DNA from: Euglena gracilis
Lineage: Eukaryota > Euglenida > Euglenophyceae > Euglenales
Assembly: GCA_039621445.1 (NCBI GenBank)
Contig: CP154955.1
Coordinates: 55,247,341-55,311,340, forward strand
Direction: 5' to 3'
DNA length: 64,000 nt
Of the stretch, positions 18,648-28,110 are shown in pieces. Position 1 is the first letter of the stretch. Every line of letters begins with the position of its first letter. The notes beneath the pieces were generated by a model. That model saw only the letters and a list, made by a program, of their open reading frames with translations, did no database searches and was not told the origin of the DNA. The position numbers were made by a program, and so were the translations under genes.

Positions 18648-20779
18648 TCTTTGGAACATGGTGAATGTGTGGGTGCCTTCAAATAAATCGTGAAATTGAA
18701 AATCAACCATTTGTGCAGGACCAAAAAAATTCTCATCTTTACCTTGCATTTTTTCCTCCAGGAGAAACATTCATTTTCATTTCTTGGGCTGCGAGCAGCC
18801 TTTTGAAAAATGTGGACCTGTTTTTTTTTAAACTCTTCAAAAGTCGTCATCCACACAGAAAAGTTTTCAAGTTTTGAGTCAGGTGTATTTTCCTTCAAAA
18901 AAAGCACTTTTTAAAAAAAGAAAACCTTCAAAAGCACACCAATGGGAGGTCAAAAAACTCGAAGGCATTTTTTTTCCAGTTTTTTCCAATTTGCTTTCAA
19001 GTTTTTCAAGGTTTTTTTTGCAAATTCCGGCAACAGTTCCTAAATTCACGTTCTTATTTTCTCTTGGGTGACCACCAGTTCTTGGTCCTAATTTCTGTTT
19101 TTCTAAAGTGAAATTTCAAATTTTTTCTTTTTTGAAAATTCGAGCTTTTTGTGGGGGGGTTGAGATCCCCAGTGCTGTATTGAGACCCCCTCCTCCCCCC
19201 TGAAAAATCACCAAAACCCAGCGACAAAGGACTGGAAAAAATGCCCTTTTGGGGGCCAAAAATGGCCATTTTTGCTGTAAAAAAATTCATTTTCTCCCCA
19301 AAAAAGCCAACTGGATGACCAATGCCGTATTCTTTTTTCTTGTTTTTTCTTTCAATTTCTTTCGTTATTTTTTGCACCCATTTTTTTTCATTAAAAAGGA
19401 CAAAAAATGAAACGGGTGTTTTGTCCTTGTGCAACGGCACTGCAAAGCATCCCTCCCAGAACACAAGCATTTGTTGCATTTTTTTTTGCCATTTTGGCTT
19501 CCAGCAAATTTGGAAAATCTGGCAGATAATTTTTTCTCTTTTTTGGGTGATTTCGGAATTTCTTTGATGGTTTCGCCAGCCATCAAGCACTTCATTTTGG
19601 GGAGGAGTAACAGCAAAAAGCTGAGATTTTTTCTCATAAATTTGTTCAAAGTCCCCACCATACTCCCCCATTCTGGGGGGCCACCGGCATTTCATCATTT
19701 TTCAAAACTCTTCAAAGTTTTTCAAGTTTTTTGAGGCGTTTTTTTTTTGGCTTTTCAAGGATTTTTTGATTCATTTTAAATTACACACACACCTGGCCTG
19801 GCGCACATCACATGTTACACACACATCACTTGGCCTGCCCAAATCAACCCCCCCTTATGCCCCTCCCGACCGAGTTAACATCTCTCCAAAGAATGCAAAT
19901 GCAATGTGAACAAAAATGGGCCAGAAATGGGCGAAAATAGGTCAGATTTGGCCTGGCCAGGAAAAATTTGGGTCAAAAAATTGAATTTTTGCATAATAAA
20001 ATGATGATAAAATTTGAACCTTTTTCTCTGTGGTGCTGTGGTGCGTGGAGGATCGACTCCCCCCCCCACATCCACGACTCTTATTATCACATCTTTCTCA
20101 CCAGGAACCCAGCACATTGGGCGAAACCGTGATTCCAATTCTGGAACATTGGAAGGTGTGAGGACCACAGTTGTTCGCTTTGTACAGTCAGGACCAAGGG
20201 AATCCCTTTAAGGACTGCCCGGCCGTGCGGGCACGTGGATGGAATCCCAAAAGCAGCAATCCCCTGGATTTTTGGATTTTCAGTTTTTTTCGACTTTGTT
20301 CCGTTTGCACATTTTTTGAGTTTTGAGGTTTTCGAATTTTGAGAGGGGGGAGATGTTCAGGGGTGGTCGGTGGGCACGGGGGTGGGCAAGCTGTTTATTC
20401 CCAAATTTATTCCCATAGGAAAAATGTTCCCAAAATTGGAATATTTTTCCTCAAAACTGTCCAAAAAATTTCCATAATTTTATCCCCTGCTCCAACTTTT
20501 GGAGAATGAGAAATGGGCCCATCACCAAAGAAAAAAAATGCGGGGGGTCAAGGGGGAATAAAGTTTTCGCAGCCCGGCGAAGCCAGGCTGGTCCGAAAAA
20601 AAAAAGTCGGTGCGCCGAAAATTTTTGGAAAAAGTGGTCAAAAATGCCAAAAATGGCCAACTGGATTTGGGCTGTTTTGCCTGTTTTTGGCCAGCCAGGT
20701 CCAGCCCGGCAGCCGGACCCACCCAGGGGGTCCTGAAGAAATTCCCTGGACCAGGCATTGTTTTTTGACACTGGAATTT
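18648..20779. other. AT-rich stretch, no gene seen
   Basis: Rich in T and A runs with short C tracts. Frames on both strands are Phe/Lys-rich and without domain. It may be intron or downstream sequence of the ORF at 18171. Confidence 0.5.
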
Positions 20780-20885
20780 ATTGTGGCTGAGCCCAGATTT
20801 GAGCCTGAAAACGTGTTCAGCAGGGGGGCCCCCGAAGGAGGCCCCCTGACCACGTTTTCAGGCTGAAATCTGGGTCAGCCACAAT
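20780..20885. repeat. 106-bp imperfect inverted repeat (hairpin)
   Basis: The left arm ATTGTGGCTGAGCCCAGATT...GCCTGAAAACGTG is answered by CACGTTTTCAGGC...AAATCTGGGTCAGCCACAAT. The loop lies around CCCCCGAAGGAGG. It sits just outside the inverted repeat that begins at 20892. Confidence 0.9.
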
Positions 20886-21485
20886 TTGTTTAAAAACGTG
20901 TTCAGAGCCCGCCAAATGCCTGCCCTGAAATTCATGATTCACGGCAGGGGTCAAAAACGCGAAAATGTGAAATTCGGACCCAAAAAGAAGGCGCCCTAAT
21001 GGAAAACATGCCTTACCACAGATGCCTTAATGGAAAACGTGTCAATGCCACAGATGCCGTAATGGAAAACGTGTTACCCCCCCCTTATTTCGCAGCCCTC
21101 CCACTATGGCTAAACTCAGAGAAAGCCATGAAATTTTATATCAAAAGTTCCTTTTTCTGCTTATAGGATCTTTCACGATGTCACACAATGTTTACGTTAC
21201 TTTGTCATTGGAGGGGGGGTACGGGGGGGGGGCGGCAGCGGGGGGATGACATTACCCTCACCCCCCCCCTCAGAGTGGCGAAAATTTTTTGTCAAAATTG
21301 CTTTACCCCCCCCTCAAAGTGGCCACTTTCGTTTGGCGCCAAAGCCCAAAGATTTACCCCCCCCCAAGTGTCCCCTCCCCAAGATCCCCAAGAGTGGCCG
21401 TTTTGGGGCCCCATCGTGCCTGGAGGGTGGCCACTTTGAGGGGGGGGGGTGAGGGTACATGCGCGCCTGGTTACCCCCCCCCCCA

Positions 21486-21800
21486 GAGGGGATTTTGTTA
21501 TTGGAGGGCGGGGGGTGGGGGGGGGGGGGAGGGCGGCAGCCCCCCCCCCCGCTAGACGACCAAGGGCGCCGAAGGCGCCTTGGGACTATTTGTTCACGGT
21601 GCGCGTGGCATTACATCCGCACATGGCCCTGGGTCGGTTACCCCCCGGAGGGGATTTTGTCATTGGAGGGCGGGGGGGGGGGCGGCAGCCCCCCCCCCCC
21701 CCCGCTAGACAACCAAGGGTGCCGAAGGCGCCTTAGGACTGTTTGTTTACGGTGCGCGTGGTATTACATGCATGCCTGGCCGTGGTAGCATCGTTTTGCA
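21486..21800. repeat. Two 162-bp tandem units with poly-C/poly-G
   Basis: Each unit starts GAGGGGATTTTGTTATTGGA (copy 2: GTCATTGG), contains a G run then a C run, GCTAGAC, CGCCGAAGGCGCC, and GCGCGTGG with ATTACAT. The starts are 21486 and 21648. A partial related copy lies near 21,200. Confidence 0.85.
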
Positions 21801-21869
21801 GTACAACGGGGGGGTTTTGCATTACATCCGAATGGGGGGGGGCTTAAAAATTTTCTGAAGGGGTCGAAA

Positions 21870-21951
21870 TTTTGGTGGTCGCTAGTGACCGGTCGCTCCA
21901 ACCACCAATGGTCGGTCGACCGTGACCAACGGTCGCTAGCGACCACCAAAA
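21870..21951. repeat. 82-bp inverted repeat
   Basis: TTTTGGTGGTCGCTAGTGAC at the left is matched by GTCGCTAGCGACCACC-AAAA at the right, with an inner GGTCG/CGACC repeat. Confidence 0.9.
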
Positions 21952-22040
21952 GTTCCACGGCCAATTTCCCGCAATGAGCCGTCTTTTGCCACCTCCCCCT
22001 AGGCCGGAACTGTTGGCTGCTCTTGCGGTATACCAGCAAG

Positions 22041-22497
22041 ATGCCGAAGGTTGACCCCCTTCATGGCACCTTGCTGGCACAGGGCAACACGAAGAAAAAG
22101 TCTGGCACCGTAGGTGCAGAGCTTGCTGCTGTTGCCAACTGTTTGGAGTTCGCCAAACTGTGTCAACATCGGCAAGCATCTTATCCTGAGCTGGATGTTT
22201 TCTTTGTTGCCTAGACGAGATGGGAGCTGGAACCCAGCCTGTTGTTCGATGAGGCGAGCGTCATTGAACAATGTGTGGCTCGACGGTCCGGCTACGCGGA
22301 ACATTGCACGGTGGTCAACTTGGGCAAATTATTGCGCCCTGCCAAGTGAGGAACACTCGGTGGAAAATCAAGACCTCACCGATGTTCCCTCTGTGTTTCC
22401 CACCGCTGAGCAACGTTCCGCTCCTGCGCCTAGCAGCTCCGTTGCACCTTCCCCTCCTGACCAACCCCCTGTGCCTCGTGCTGTGTCCCGACTGCCT
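22041..22497 (+). CDS. Transposon ORF piece with VDPLH domain, upstream of zinc-finger exon
   Basis: The first part reads MPKVDPLHGTLLAQGNTKKK then SGTVGAELAAVANCLEFAKL. An in-frame TAG lies at ~22,214 (at the end of a GTTTTC...TAG stretch). The same frame then gives EPSLLFDEASVIEQC...VVNLGKLLRPAK. A +1 frame continues to a Ser/Pro/Ala linker ending PPVPRAVSRLP at 22497. Directly after the last codon comes GTAACC, a possible splice donor leading in phase 0 to the exon at 23728. The VDPLH part resembles the minus-strand ORF at 22832-23152. Function unknown; frames are broken. Confidence 0.35.
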
Positions 22498-23606
22498 GTA
22501 ACCGTGAATTGAGGCCCGGCGCCTGCCCTGTATTTCGTGGGTGTGAACACGAAATACAGGGCGTTATTTTCAATTCACGAATACAGGCTGTATTTGTGAA
22601 TTGGGTATTCACGAAATACAGGCTGTATTTCGTGAATTGTATTTTTTTGTTTTTATAACAGCTTCTGAAACTAGAAACCTTCTTGCATCACATCGTCTGA
22701 AGTAATTCAGAAAAAAACCAAATGCACAAAGCAAAAGAAAATTGAATGGCATGTCCTAGGTGATAAATGAAGGCGGTGCACAACTAGTGCAACGTCAGAT
22801 AGCAAAGTGCCGTGGATTTACGCCGGGAAAGCTAAACGAGGTTTGCACGAATGACACACCCATGACCCATGTTTGGGCTCATGGCATAAATGCACACAAC
22901 GCCAGTGGTATGAAAGGGAACAAACATCGCCCTGCACTCGATTTCAAGGAGGTGGGCAAATGCGGATTGCTCTGTCCCTTCCATTCCGGACGCTTTCTTT
23001 TTGGCAGCCTCCAGCAGAAGGTTATCGTGCAGGGGGTCAACAGCAGGGTTCTTTCTGTTCTCCCAACCCTGCTTAATTGTGGCCAAGAATTCAGCAACTT
23101 TTGGGGGTTGTGTCAACATTCTGTCCATGGTGTTTGCCGCTTTCTTCGCCATTTTTTTGGAGAACAGAGTGAGGAGAAACACGGTGTGAAGGTGCGAAAA
23201 TAGCACTAAAAAGCTCTAAAAACCGAAAAGCATTGTGGGTGGCCTTTGCGGGGGGACCGACCGCCTTCGGCGCCGCCCCCCCCCCCAAAGTGCCCCCCTA
23301 TAACTTGGCCTTACATCCATGTCTCGTTTTCCAGGACCAGGGGTGTGTTATCAATGTGTTCCAGGTCATCTGGACAATGTTTTCACATTTTGGTTTCTAT
23401 TCACGGAATACAGGGCGTTATTTTCAATTCACGAATACAGGCTGTATTTGTGAATTGGGTATTCACGAAATACAGGCTGTATTTCGTGAATTGGATTTTT
23501 GAAAATTTTGGGCAAAAAAAACACCCCAAAAGTGCCCTAAACCATGGCGTGAAGCACATCAACGAAATACAGGGCAGGCGCCGGGCCTCTTAATTAACGG
23601 TTACAG
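22496..23606 (-). mobile_element. Nested 1.1-kb inverted-repeat element
   Basis: The ends are inverted: CTGTAACCGTGAATT-GAGGC at 22496 against the reverse complement of GCCTCTTAATTAACGGTTACAG ending at 23606, continuing inward through CCCGGCGCCTGCCCTGTATT. The subterminal region of each end has more stem-loops (ACGAAATACAGG/CCTGTATTTCGT). It carries a minus-strand ORF (22832-23152). The donor-like GTAACC lies within the left terminal repeat. No clear target duplication was found. A copy with near-identical sequence is at ~61,301-62,41x. Confidence 0.7.
22832..23152 (-). CDS. Unknown ORF of the nested element, VDPLH domain
   Basis: Starting at ATG 23152: MAKKAANTMDRMLTQPPKVA, then AEFLATIKQGWENRKNPAVD, PLHDNLLLEAAKKKASG and EGTEQSAFAHLLEIECRAM. 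It ends after HGCVIRANLV, about 106 residues. VDPLH-x2-LL-x5-KK-x-SG-x2-G-x-E matches the plus-strand ORF at 22041 in the outer element. No known domain is recognised. An identical ORF occurs in the second copy (61637-61957). Confidence 0.45.
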   Translation of the reverse strand: MAKKAANTMDRMLTQPPKVAEFLATIKQGWENRKNPAVDPLHDNLLLEAAKKKASGMEGTEQSAFAHLLEIECRAMFVPFHTTGVVCIYAMSPNMGHGCVIRANLV

Positions 23607-23714
23607 AAAAATCGTGGGCTATAACCCGTATACAGGCCGTATAACGGGTCAAGGGCGCCTACGGCGCCCTTGACCCGTTATACGGCCTGTATACGGGTTA
23701 TGCCCACGATTTTT
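23607..23714. repeat. 108-bp near-perfect palindrome, copy 1
   Basis: The arms AAAAATCGTGGGC...ATAACCCGTATACAGGCCGT...GGTCAAGGGCGCC and their reverse complement meet at a TAC centre. Only one base is unpaired (an extra T after GGGC in the left arm). It abuts the right end of the nested element. The second copy, at 62420-62527, keeps the palindrome while other bases nearby differ. Confidence 0.95.
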
Positions 23715-23727
23715 TATAATAAAACAG

Positions 23728-23868
23728 GACAAATGTGGTTATTGTGGTGTTGCCATTCCCAAAAATCCAAATTGTGTCGAGCTGAACAAAGTTGTGTGTG
23801 ACGCCTGCGGTTTGGCATATCATTTTCATTGCCGCTCTTTTTTGTGTAAAGCGTGTCGTCTTCCGTGA
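23728..23868 (+). CDS. PHD-like zinc-finger exon, copy 1
   Basis: After AAAACAG (acceptor-like) the frame reads DKCGYCGVAIPKNPNCVEL, then VVCDACGLAYHFHC, RSFLCKACRLP and a stop. The spacing C-x2-C ... C-x2-C-x4-H-x2-C-x4-C-x2-C fits a compact PHD/RING-like finger at the protein C-terminus, a position where several transposases carry such fingers. The exon begins in phase 0, matching a donor at 22498 after PRAVSRLP. The putative intron would contain the whole nested element and the palindrome. Confidence 0.6.
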   Translation, partial: DKCGYCGVAIPKNPNCVELNKVVCDACGLAYHFHCRSFLCKACRLP

Positions 23869-25322
23869 CGTCTCCCACTGCTTGTCGTTGTGCTCCAAGG
23901 CAACTTCTGGTCATTTCCTGTGTTGTAGAGTGCCCCCGACCCGCCTCACCCGTTGAGGACCACCCCGGCCTCTCAACCTGTCGCCGAATTTTCATGCTAG
24001 CGCTTTTTCCATTTTACACTTCATTGCCACAGATGCCGTAATGGAAGACGTGTCATTGCCACAAATGCCGTCATGGAAAACGTGTTCATGACCACGAATT
24101 TCAGGGCAGGCATTTGGCGGGCTGAACACGTTTTTTTTACTTTTTTAAGGTTTTTTAAAGCAATTTTTTAGGTTTTTAAAATGCATTTTGAAAATTTGAA
24201 GAATTTTTAAGGCCATTTTTTACCCCGGGGGCGGGGCAGGGCACATGACCAAAAGTGCCTGGGCAATTGGCCAAGGCACTTCTAGTGCCAAATGCGCCGG
24301 AAGCCAAGCAGGGCCAGCCAGTGGAATGCCCCAAAAAAATTTTGGACATCCAAAACTTGCCAAAAATGCCCATTTTTGGGATTCTTTTTGGATTTTTTGG
24401 AACAAATTCAGCACCTGAAAATGCGTTAAAAACCTCATTTCCACCTTGGTGCGCAGGGGGACCACCGTACCCCCGGGGGGGGGTCTGGCTTTTTTCCAGC
24501 GTCTAGCTAGCAAAATGGCTAGCCAGTGGACCCCCCCCCCCGGGCCCTTGAGCAACAACCTGGTTGGAAGAAATTGTTAACCATGAAAAATTCCTTTCTT
24601 TGGCCCCGATTTCCCTTGAGACCAAAAAGTTTGTGAATTTTTTGTCATTTTGCAATTTTTCGGTGACAAAATGCTTATTTTTATGCAAATGAAAAACTGT
24701 CCCGGGTGGAGTCGAAATTTTTTCTGAAACTGTGTATTGGGGCTCTGGCTTCACGCCCGAACCGGCGTCCAAGAGACCCAAAATAAAAAGTGCCAAAAAG
24801 TGTCCAAAAGGCTTGTAGGCATGTGGCAATCATATCTGAGCAGTTTTTGAGGGGTATTTGGCCAGAATTGAGGTATTTTGTGAAATAGAGTACCATACAG
24901 CACGGCTGAAATCTAGGCTAGGGCTATCGATCAAGGGGCAACATGGCAGGTGAACAGTGGATTTTGGAATTTGCGAAAAGGGTCGGAACATGCGATCGGC
25001 AATTTGCTGGGCGCTATGCAGTGTGGCTGAGTTCTGAGGGTACCAAGCGAAAGGTCTTGGGGAGAGCTTTCGATTGATATGCTGTATGGCACCTGAGGTG
25101 TGGGATTTCACAAATTAAGATGTCAAATTTTGGAATACACGATCGCACAAGCGCTGTGTGCATAATGGCTGAATCCTGTGGCCATCATGGTCAAAAGCCC
25201 TTGAGAAGAGCTTTCGATTGATGGGTAACATGGCATCAGACGTGTGAAAACTTCAATCGGCCGATCGACATGGCCATGCGCCCAAAGGGGTGTCGGGGGG
25301 GTTGTAGGTAAATGTCCGGTGT

Positions 25323-25480
25323 GGGCTCCAGTTTTTGCAATGCCTCGGGTCGGGGGACACTCCCCCCAAGGTATTGCAAAAACTGGCTCCTGCACTTGAC
25401 ATTTACCCCCACACACCCCACACCCCCCCACACCCCCCCACACTTGACCAGTGTAGGAGCCAGTTTTTGCAATACATGCT
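25323..25480. repeat. Inverted repeat plus third arm
   Basis: GGGCTCCAGTTTTTGCAATG is answered by GTATTGCAAAAACTGGCTCC within 70 bp. A further copy, GGAGCCAGTTTTTGCAATAC, lies at ~25,456-25,475. CA-rich CACACCCC repeats fill the space. Confidence 0.8.
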
Positions 25481-25580
25481 CCCCCCACCTCAACGCTGGC
25501 GCAGTCCGGGTGACCGAAGCGCCGGGTCTAGATAACGACCTGTGCCTTTGACGTGGCTTTGTGCATTTGAAAAGTCTCTC

Positions 25581-26369
25581 TGGATGTTATTTATTCGGAT
25601 GTTATTTTTTCCGGATGTTATTTTTTCCAGATGTTATTTTTTCCTATGACAGTACACTTTCTGCTGGAGAGGACTTTGATACGAAAACTGTGTCCAGAAC
25701 GCCGGTTCGGGCGTGAAGCCGTGTTTCAGAATGCCGGTTCGGGCGGCCCGAAACGGCGTTCTGGACACAGTTGTTGAAACTGTGGATTAGGGGCTCTGGC
25801 TTCACGCCCAAACTGGCGTTCAAGGAATCACGGCCAATTTCGTCCTAAATACCCAATTTCTGAACATTTTTGAGCATTTTTGGGCTCCTTCCCCCCCCCC
25901 CCCCCCCCCAACATCCCCCACCCCTCCCCCAAACTTGACCACATCCTATCCATTTTATCTTATCTATTTTTGTCTGATTTCTGGAGCAGGCTTTTTTTTT
26001 AGTCAGGTGCCTACCCCACCCCGGCGTGGGTGGGTGTTAGGAGCAGGCATCCCATAGCACCCCTGCCGACCCCCCTCCGTAGGGTTTCGGGGGGGGGGGC
26101 AGGCACCACTGTTCGGCGACCGATCCCGTTTTATTTACCCTTTTGGCAAGGACTCACCTAACCCTTGGTACCCCAGGCTGCCCCCCCGGGGGTGTGCCTG
26201 CTATGGGCGGGCACCCTATAGCACCCACCCACCCCCCTCCCCCCGGACGGTAAAAAGAAAAATCCTGTTTCTGGAGCAAATGAGGAAAAAATACCATCTG
26301 CTTAAATAACATCTAAAAGGGGCTTAGATGTTATTTTTTCTGGATGTTATTTTTTCCTATGACAGTAAT
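25581..26369. repeat. Segment flanked by GATGTTATTTTTTCC direct repeats
   Basis: The motif GGATGTTATTTTTTCC occurs in tandem at 25,581-25,650 and again at 26,323-26,365, each series ending CCTATGACAGTA. Between them are a hairpin (25686-25773), poly-C runs, and GC-rich GTGCCTGC/GCAGGCAC stems. It could be a small element with direct terminal repeats. Confidence 0.55.
25686..25773. repeat. 88-bp hairpin
   Basis: AACTGTGTCCAGAACGCCG at the left and CGGCGTTCTGGACACAGTT at the right, with inner GCCGGTTCGGGCG repeats. Related GGCTTCACGCCCGAACCGGC text is at ~24,745. Confidence 0.9.
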
Positions 26370-27330
26370 CCCAGGAAGCTCTCAAAGGATTTTACACGCA
26401 ATTTACATTTTTTTGCGTATTTCTGTGCTTTTTTGAATTGCGTTTTTTTGATTGAATTTGCATTGCGTCAGAGGGGGCTCGGCCACTCTGGAACCCGAGA
26501 GAAGATTGACCACAAATGTGAAAAAATATCTTCAAAAATTTCCCGATGCCTTCGGCATTGGGGCACTTTGTTTTTTTTTCTGCCCAGGGGGCAGAAACCA
26601 GTCAGTCACTCTGGACAGTGGTAGGTGATGTGGGGAGCATAGGAAAGAAAAGCAAAAGCAAGAAATAAACGCTGCCCATTTCTCAAGAACATATTGAAAA
26701 AATCCCAATATTAAAATTGAAAGAGAGATGAATATTTGTCAATTTTTAAAGCATTTCCACATTTTCAGGGTGGCTGGTCGTTGATGAAAATTCCATGCGG
26801 GTGCCAGGACGGTCCATCCCCCCCCAAAATAAGATCCTGGGTCAACTTTTTGGGTCCGTTGCTGAAAATCCCAGGGGGGGTCTCTTATTTGGGGTGGGCA
26901 AAAAATTTTCAGCAAAAATCCAACTTTTTGGATTTTTGCTGAAAATTTTGACTGAAAAAGCTTTTTGTGGGAGGTTCCAAAAAAAGGTCCAAGAAAGGGC
27001 GATTTTTCGCAATGAGCAAAAAAAATTTTCAAAATACCAATTTTTAATTTTGGCATATGCGGTGCCTGCTATGGGCAGGCACCCCCCAAACCCAACTCCC
27101 CCAGGAGCGGGGGGTCGGATCGGGTGCTATGGGGTGCCCCCCCCGGGGGGGGTAGGCACCCGACTAAGCAGCCTGCCCCCCACCTTCGGCAGGGCAGTCC
27201 GTGAGGGTAAAAAAAAAGACCCCTCCCAGCACATTCATTGCAAAATTCACATGCAGAATGGTCCAAAAATGGCCGTAGTTCGGCATAAATGGGGCGGTTT
27301 TGGGGGGGGGGGAATTCTGGCATCTTTTGG

Positions 27331-27884
27331 CCATCGACCAGGGTTCGATATAAGGAGGGCGTACATGGTTCAGGTGGGGGGGGTGTCCCACCCCCCAACC
27401 CCCCCCCCCCCCTGCCGCCCAGGGGGGGGTCCGTACCCCCCCCCCCCCACCTGCAAGGGGGGTCCGGACCGACTCACCCGGCCAGGGGGAGCAACAAAAG
27501 AGGACTGGTGTAAGGGGTCCCTGGCCACTCACCACGCAGCAAACTGGGCCAGAAGCGAAGTTAGCGCCGGCCATAAACAGACAAGAAGCCTTAGTGCAAC
27601 AAAGGGGGTCCGGACCGACCCTCGGGGGCAAAAATTGACCCCCCCCAAAAAGGGTCAATTTTTTCCTCCGGCGCTTCGCGCCGAAAATTTTTTGCATTTT
27701 TGGCACATTTTTGCCCAAAATGGCACTTTTGGTCGTTTTGGGGGGTCAAAAATTTTCGGCCACCCTGACCGCGCACCTGTTTAGGTGGGGGGGGGTGTCC
27801 CCCCCCACCCCTCCCCCTCCTGGCCCGCAGGGGGGGGTCCGGACCACCCCCCCACCTGTCCTTATATCGAACCCTGCCATCGAC
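27331..27884. repeat. Inverted pair, GGGTTCGATATAAGGA arms
   Basis: CCATCGACCAGGGTTCGATA-TAAGGA at 27331-27356 and the inverted TCCTTATATCGAACCCTGCC-ATCGAC at 27859-27884, followed inward on both sides by G/C-run sequence with GTCCGGACC. This may be a foldback element. Partial relatives occur at ~40,870-41,260. Confidence 0.7.
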
Positions 27885-27974
27885 CCAAAACATGATTTTG
27901 ACCCCGTTCAATCCCATAAAGGCCATTGGGCGTCACTCAGGGGCATTCCTAAAGGGGGAAAAAACCTCCGTCCC

Positions 27975-28110
27975 TTAAGGCTGTGTTTATCGCAACATGG
28001 CTTTGGTCAAAGTCTGTGTTTCTAAACACAGACTTTGGCGTGCCGAAGTCTGTGTTTAGAAACACAGACTCTGACCTAAGTCTGTGTTTCTAAACATGGA
28101 CTCCGACCTA
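27975..28110. repeat. GTCTGTGTTT palindrome cluster, left member
   Basis: AAGGCTGTGTTT...AACATGGCTTTGGTCAAAGTCTGTGTT is followed by self-complementary AGTCTGTGTTTCTAAACACA-GACT, repeated. The matching AAGGCTGTGTTT...AACATGGCTTTGGTCAAAG text recurs at 29,790-29,835. Confidence 0.8.

Larger units (their letters stand above)
20892..24136 (+). mobile_element. Putative ~3.2-kb inverted-repeat DNA transposon (outer element)
   Basis: The ends are about 40-bp inverted repeats: AAAAACGTGTTCAGAGCCCG...CAAATGCCTGCCCTGAAATTC at 20892-20934 and the reverse complement at 24096-24136. Subterminal direct repeats of CACAGATGCCGTAATGGAAA type occur near both ends (~20,995-21,080 and 24,025-24,085). Inside are ORF pieces on the plus strand (22041-22497 and a zinc-finger exon at 23728-23868) and a nested inverted-repeat element. 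No transposase catalytic domain was recognised, so the class is open. Confidence 0.5.
22447..25188 (+). repeat. Long direct duplication, copy 1
   Basis: This ~2.74-kb segment is repeated at 61252-64000, offset about 38.8 kb. Differences seen are scattered: homopolymer length changes, an added AAAAATC before the palindrome, GAAGACG to GAAAACG, and several changes near 24,130-24,170. Copy 1 continues past 25,188; copy 2 is cut by the window end. Confidence 0.95.
24137..27970. other. Non-coding, repeat-rich region
   Basis: No convincing coding frame. The frames at 26,795-27,784 and elsewhere run through poly-C/poly-G and lack domains. Contents are the tail of duplication copy 1, the repeats at 25.3-26.4 kb, and the inverted pair 27331-27884. 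Confidence 0.5.

Noticed and set aside
22114-22512. Full 132-residue plus ORF as a stand-alone gene
   Set aside because: Its first half is a shadow of the VDPLH frame; only the C-terminal linker part is kept as possible coding sequence.
22447-24136. piggyBac assignment from the C-terminal Cys/His finger and TTAATTAA near 23,590
   Set aside because: The TTAATTAA lies inside the terminal repeat rather than as a flanking duplication, and no DDD transposase core is visible.
27331-27360. tRNA gene suggested by GGGTTCGATATAAGG
   Set aside because: No acceptor or anticodon stem can be built around it; it is an arm of an inverted repeat.
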